Positions 5,853-8,264 of a DNA stretch of 8,264 bases are shown here, piece after piece. The stretch spans positions 1 to 8,264 of the forward strand of contig DASQFU010000149.1 of NCBI GenBank assembly GCA_035632955.1. The letters are read 5' to 3'. Origin of the DNA: DASQFU01 sp035632955 (GTDB lineage Bacteria > Eisenbacteria > RBG-16-71-46). The notes below the pieces were generated by a model, which saw nothing but the letters and a program-made list of their open reading frames with translations, was not told the origin of the DNA and did no database searches. The translations under genes and the position numbers were made by a program. Each line of letters opens with the position of its first letter. Within the stretch, counting starts at the first letter, position 1.

Positions 5853-6240
5853 CGCGGGTTCGGCGAATCAGGGCTTCCATGTGATCGAGATAACGTTCGA
5901 GCGCCCGGCGTCCGGCCGGCGTCAGGCGGTACTCGGAGCGCGGCATCCGGCCCGCGAACGACTTCGTGCACACGACGTACTGCGCGTCTTCGAGCTTACG
6001 TGCATGAACGCTCAGGTTGCCGTCGGTCGTCTTGAGCAGCGCCTTGAGGTCGTTGAAGCTGAGCGACTCGTTGACCGCGAGCGCGCTCGCGATCCCGAGT
6101 CGAACGTGCTCGTGAATCACGCGGTCCAGCGCCGGAACCGGCGCGTCGCCGCGCACAGTCGCGACCTTCTTGCGCCCCGAGGCCTTGTTGCTCGCGCGCT
6201 CTCGCATCGCTCCCGCCTGCTGCGCCGCCGCTCTAGCCAC
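5845..6240 (-). CDS. Winged-helix transcriptional regulator, HTH_34 type
   Basis: Up to 131 residues from a GTG at 6240 (GGAGG 4 bases upstream), overlapping the end of the upstream membrane-protein gene by 8 bases. An ATG at 6207 would give 120 residues with no overlap. After a basic, disordered leader (SNKASGRKK), residues 36-127 match the winged-helix family HTH_34 (PF13601): LDRVIHEHVRLGIASAL, then LSFNDLKALLKTTDGNLSVHARKLEDAQYV (recognition helix), then a wing with KSFAGRMPRSEYRLT, then GRRALERYLDHMEALI. No effector-binding domain is present, so it works as a small dimeric DNA-binding protein, probably a repressor. Regulators of this type commonly sit beside a small integral-membrane gene, as here, which suggests joint control. 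Its operator is not evident; the 31-base gap upstream of the membrane-protein gene is the nearest noncoding candidate. Confidence 0.88.
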   Translation of the reverse strand: MARAAAQQAGAMRERASNKASGRKKVATVRGDAPVPALDRVIHEHVRLGIASALAVNESLSFNDLKALLKTTDGNLSVHARKLEDAQYVVCTKSFAGRMPRSEYRLTPAGRRALERYLDHMEALIRRTRER

Positions 6241-6835
6241 CGTGCCTCCACGCGATCCGGAAGCCGAACAACAAGTGAAGGCCGCCGAAGCCGGCGGCGA
6301 GCATCACGTTTGCCCAGGTCGGAGGCGTGAACAGCGCGATCGAGCCGAACAGCACGAAGCTCAATCCCATCGCCGGCACGCTGCGCACCGAAAACGTTCC
6401 CGCGGTCGCGATCCCGGCGCCGTAGAGCAGCAGCCACAGGGCCGGCAGCCGTCCCGGCGCCGGCGCATTCCAGGTGGCCACCGTCAGCACCACGGCAATC
6501 AGCGACGGCACCGCGAAACAGTAGAGGAAGTGCCGGCCCGGTCCGTTGAGGAGCGGCGCTCCGGCGGTCCGCGCCTTGCGCGCCGCGCTGCCGAACCCGA
6601 TCCCGAGCGCGACCACCGCTTCGGTGAGCCAGGTCACGAGCCAGGTGGCGCCCGACTGCCGCGACGCGATCCATGCCGCGAGCAGGGCCGTGACGCCCAT
6701 CGCCATCAATCCCCACCCCGAGATGGCGGTGAAGGCGCCGGCGCGCTCCATCGTCTCGCGGATGTAGCGCAGGTTGTCCATCGCCCGCCCGTGAAGCTCG
6801 GCGGGTTCGGGACGGAGCGGCGAGGTCGCAGCCAT
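6233..6835 (-). CDS. Six-helix integral membrane protein, unknown function
   Basis: A protein of 200 residues from the ATG at 6835; a second ATG at 6781 would give 182 residues. Neither has a strong ribosome site. A soluble N-terminus (PAELHGRAMDNLRYIRETMERA) precedes about six hydrophobic segments: near residues 34-54, 62-82, 101-122, 128-146, 150-168 and 174-194. Short basic loops between them (for example AARKARTAG) help set topology. The 'IRETMERAGAFTAISGWG' start is, from memory, characteristic of uncharacterised membrane proteins found next to HTH_34 regulators. The downstream regulator starts inside the end of this gene, so the two are almost certainly co-translated. No enzyme or transporter motif is visible. 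A membrane partner or target of the regulator is a reasonable inference. Longer in-frame extensions toward 7138 overlap the glycosidase gene and are rejected. Confidence 0.8.
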   Translation of the reverse strand: MAATSPLRPEPAELHGRAMDNLRYIRETMERAGAFTAISGWGLMAMGVTALLAAWIASRQSGATWLVTWLTEAVVALGIGFGSAARKARTAGAPLLNGPGRHFLYCFAVPSLIAVVLTVATWNAPAPGRLPALWLLLYGAGIATAGTFSVRSVPAMGLSFVLFGSIALFTPPTWANVMLAAGFGGLHLLFGFRIAWRHGG

Positions 6836-6866
6836 GCAACCAGGAAACGGGATTCTCGCGGCTACG

Positions 6867-8264
6867 TCAAGTACTTTTTGCCGCAAAGTCGGCGCGGCCG
6901 GCGCGGCTGCGCACCAGCTCCTCGATGCAGCGGATGGCCAGCGCCGTCCAGCCGGTTTGATGACTGGCACCAGCGCCGCGTCCCTCGTCGCCGTGGAAGT
7001 ATTCGTAGAACAGCACCAGGTCGCGCCAGTGCGGATCGTGCGCGTAGCGGAGATCATCCCCGTGGACGGGCCGGCGGCCGTCTCGGTCCGGAAGGAAGAG
7101 ACTGGACAGCCGGGCCGCGAGCTCGTGCGCGACCGCACCCAGGTTCATGCGCCGGCCGGAACCGACCGGGCATTCCACTTGCAGCGCGTCGCCGTAGAAG
7201 TGGTGGTAACGCTCGAGCGCTTCGATCAGCAGATAGTTGAGCGGGAACCAAACGGGGCCCCGCCAGTTCGAGTTCCCGCCGAACAAGCCGGTGTCCGACT
7301 CACCTGGCTGATACTCGACGCGATACTCCTGGCCGTCCGCCTGGAGCACGTACGGGTGGTCGCGGTGCACGCGTGACAGCGAGCGGATTCCGTAGGGCGA
7401 TAGGAACTCGTTCTCGTCGAGAAGGCGTTGGAGGACCCGCTCGAGGCGCTCCTGCGACGGGATTGCGAGCAGGCGATGACCATGATCGTGCTGACCGGCG
7501 CCTCCCAGCGTGCACATATAGGAGATGTACCGGGCCAGGTCACCGCGATTTTCGAGGAACCACTGCATGCGCTTGCGAAAACCCGGCAGACGCTGGATCA
7601 CGTCCTCTTCGAGAACCTCGCAGGCGAACAGGGGGATGATGCCGACCATCGAGCGCACGCGTAGCGGCCGTTGCTGGCCGTCTACATGGAGCTGGTCGTA
7701 GTAGAAGCCGTCCAGCTCGTCCCACAGCCCGGTGCCGCCGAGCGAGTTCATGGCGTCGGTGATCGCGACGAAGTGCTCGAAGAACTTCGAGGCCACGTCC
7801 TCGTAGGCCGGGTCCTCGCTCGCCAGCTCGAGCGCCATGGACAGCATCGTCGAGCAATAGAACGCCATCCACGCGGTGCCGTCGGCCTGCTCGAGATGAC
7901 CCCCGGTCGGCAACGGCTTGGAGCGGTCGAACACGCCGATGTTGTCGAGACCGAGGAAGCCGCCGGAGAACAGATGGTGGCCTTCGAGGTCCTTGCGGTT
8001 GACCCACCAGGTGAAGTTGAGCATCAGCTTCTGGAACGCGCGCTCCAGGAACAGCCGATCGCGCGCTCCGCGAGCGCCGGTCATCTTGTACACGCGCCAG
8101 ACGGCCCACGCGTGGACCGGCGGATTGACGTCACCCAGCGCCCACTCGTAGGCCGGAAGCTGTCCGTTCGGGTGCATGTACCACTCGCGTAGGAACAGGA
8201 TGAGCTGCTGCTTCGCGAACTCGGGGTCGATGCTCGCGAACGGGATCATGTGGAACGCCAGATC
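6867..8264 (-). CDS. GH63-like (MGH1-type) glucosidase, C-terminal part (5' end off the right edge)
   Basis: The frame is open from the right edge to a stop at 6867, giving 465 visible residues. An ATG at 8249 is internal: the five codons before it (DLAFH) continue a conserved block. The protein is an (alpha/alpha)6-barrel glycosidase of the GH63 / mannosylglycerate-hydrolase-like group; full-length relatives reach about 880-900 residues. Conserved blocks include FLREWYMHPNGQLPAYEWA, VNPPVHAWAVWRVY, FTWWVNRKD, GGFLGLDNIGVFDRS, LEQADGTAWMA, NSNWRGPVWFPLNYLL and GASHQTGWTALA. By analogy with the clan GH-G enzyme YgjK, D107 of the fragment (GLDN) is a candidate general acid and E421 (FYEYFHGD) a candidate base; this is inference. 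No signal peptide can be judged because the N-terminus is missing. It probably cleaves glucosides or related alpha-linked sugars in the cytoplasm. It is followed 31 bases later by the six-helix membrane protein gene. Confidence 0.9.
   Translation of the reverse strand, partial: DLAFHMIPFASIDPEFAKQQLILFLREWYMHPNGQLPAYEWALGDVNPPVHAWAVWRVYKMTGARGARDRLFLERAFQKLMLNFTWWVNRKDLEGHHLFSGGFLGLDNIGVFDRSKPLPTGGHLEQADGTAWMAFYCSTMLSMALELASEDPAYEDVASKFFEHFVAITDAMNSLGGTGLWDELDGFYYDQLHVDGQQRPLRVRSMVGIIPLFACEVLEEDVIQRLPGFRKRMQWFLENRGDLARYISYMCTLGGAGQHDHGHRLLAIPSQERLERVLQRLLDENEFLSPYGIRSLSRVHRDHPYVLQADGQEYRVEYQPGESDTGLFGGNSNWRGPVWFPLNYLLIEALERYHHFYGDALQVECPVGSGRRMNLGAVAHELAARLSSLFLPDRDGRRPVHGDDLRYAHDPHWRDLVLFYEYFHGDEGRGAGASHQTGWTALAIRCIEELVRSRAGRADFAAKST

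Noticed and set aside
5812..6895. Repeated GCAAAGTCGGCGCG near 5810 and near 6882
   Set aside because: A 14-base match, one copy in a gap and one inside the glycosidase coding end. There are no flanking inverted repeats or further copies, so it is probably chance.
6170..7240. Plus-strand open frame of about 356 codons over the regulator, membrane protein and glycosidase
   Set aside because: It crosses three minus-strand genes with recognisable families, and its own translation is charged low-complexity sequence.
8247..8249. ATG at 8249 as the true start of the glycosidase
   Set aside because: The frame stays open upstream to the window edge and encodes DLAFH joined to a conserved block. Family members have several hundred further N-terminal residues.

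Overview
The window is one compact stretch of a GC-rich bacterial chromosome, roughly two thirds G+C by eye. Genes abut or overlap, and I see no RNA gene, CRISPR array, insertion sequence or phage gene. The mix suggests a Gram-negative, environmental, deep-branching phylum such as Acidobacteriota, Gemmatimonadota or Candidatus Eisenbacteria. It includes an ECF sigma/zinc-finger anti-sigma pair with DUF4097 proteins, an HTH_34 regulator paired with a small membrane protein, and a large GH63-type glycosidase. That placement is an inference from gene content, not from a marker gene.

Left half (1-4349): a sigma-factor island. A minus-strand operon reads ECF sigma factor (2948-2412), membrane-bound zinc-finger anti-sigma factor (2398-1661), a secreted DUF4097-type beta-repeat protein (1664-639) and a second secreted DUF4097-type protein (637 to beyond the left edge). 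The last three junctions are very tight: a gap of 13 bases, an ATGA overlap and a gap of 1 base. Divergently on the plus strand lies a third secreted protein of the same general type (3192-4349), with eight near-perfect (D/E)xGSG repeats. The 243-base region between the divergent genes carries two mirror-image copies of one ECF-like promoter (GCCAACCTTCTG, then 10 bases, then CTRTCYMA). One copy points at the sigma operon and the other at the divergent gene. The simplest reading is a self-activating ECF regulon that makes three envelope proteins in response to an envelope signal. DUF4097-type proteins also occur in envelope-stress loci elsewhere (for example LiaG and YvlB of Bacillus subtilis).

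Right half (4351-8264): all genes are on the minus strand and read toward the island. In transcription order they are the C-terminal part of a GH63-like glucosidase (entering from the right edge), a six-helix membrane protein, a winged-helix HTH_34 regulator overlapping it by 8 bases, an UppS-type cis-prenyltransferase with unusual substitutions in signature motifs, and a two-helix membrane-anchored protein with a possible DUF4352-like Ig-fold domain. The last gene ends 1 base from the end of the convergent DUF4097 gene, leaving no room for a terminator between them.

No gap without a gene exceeds 300 bases; the longest is the divergent promoter region 2949-3191.
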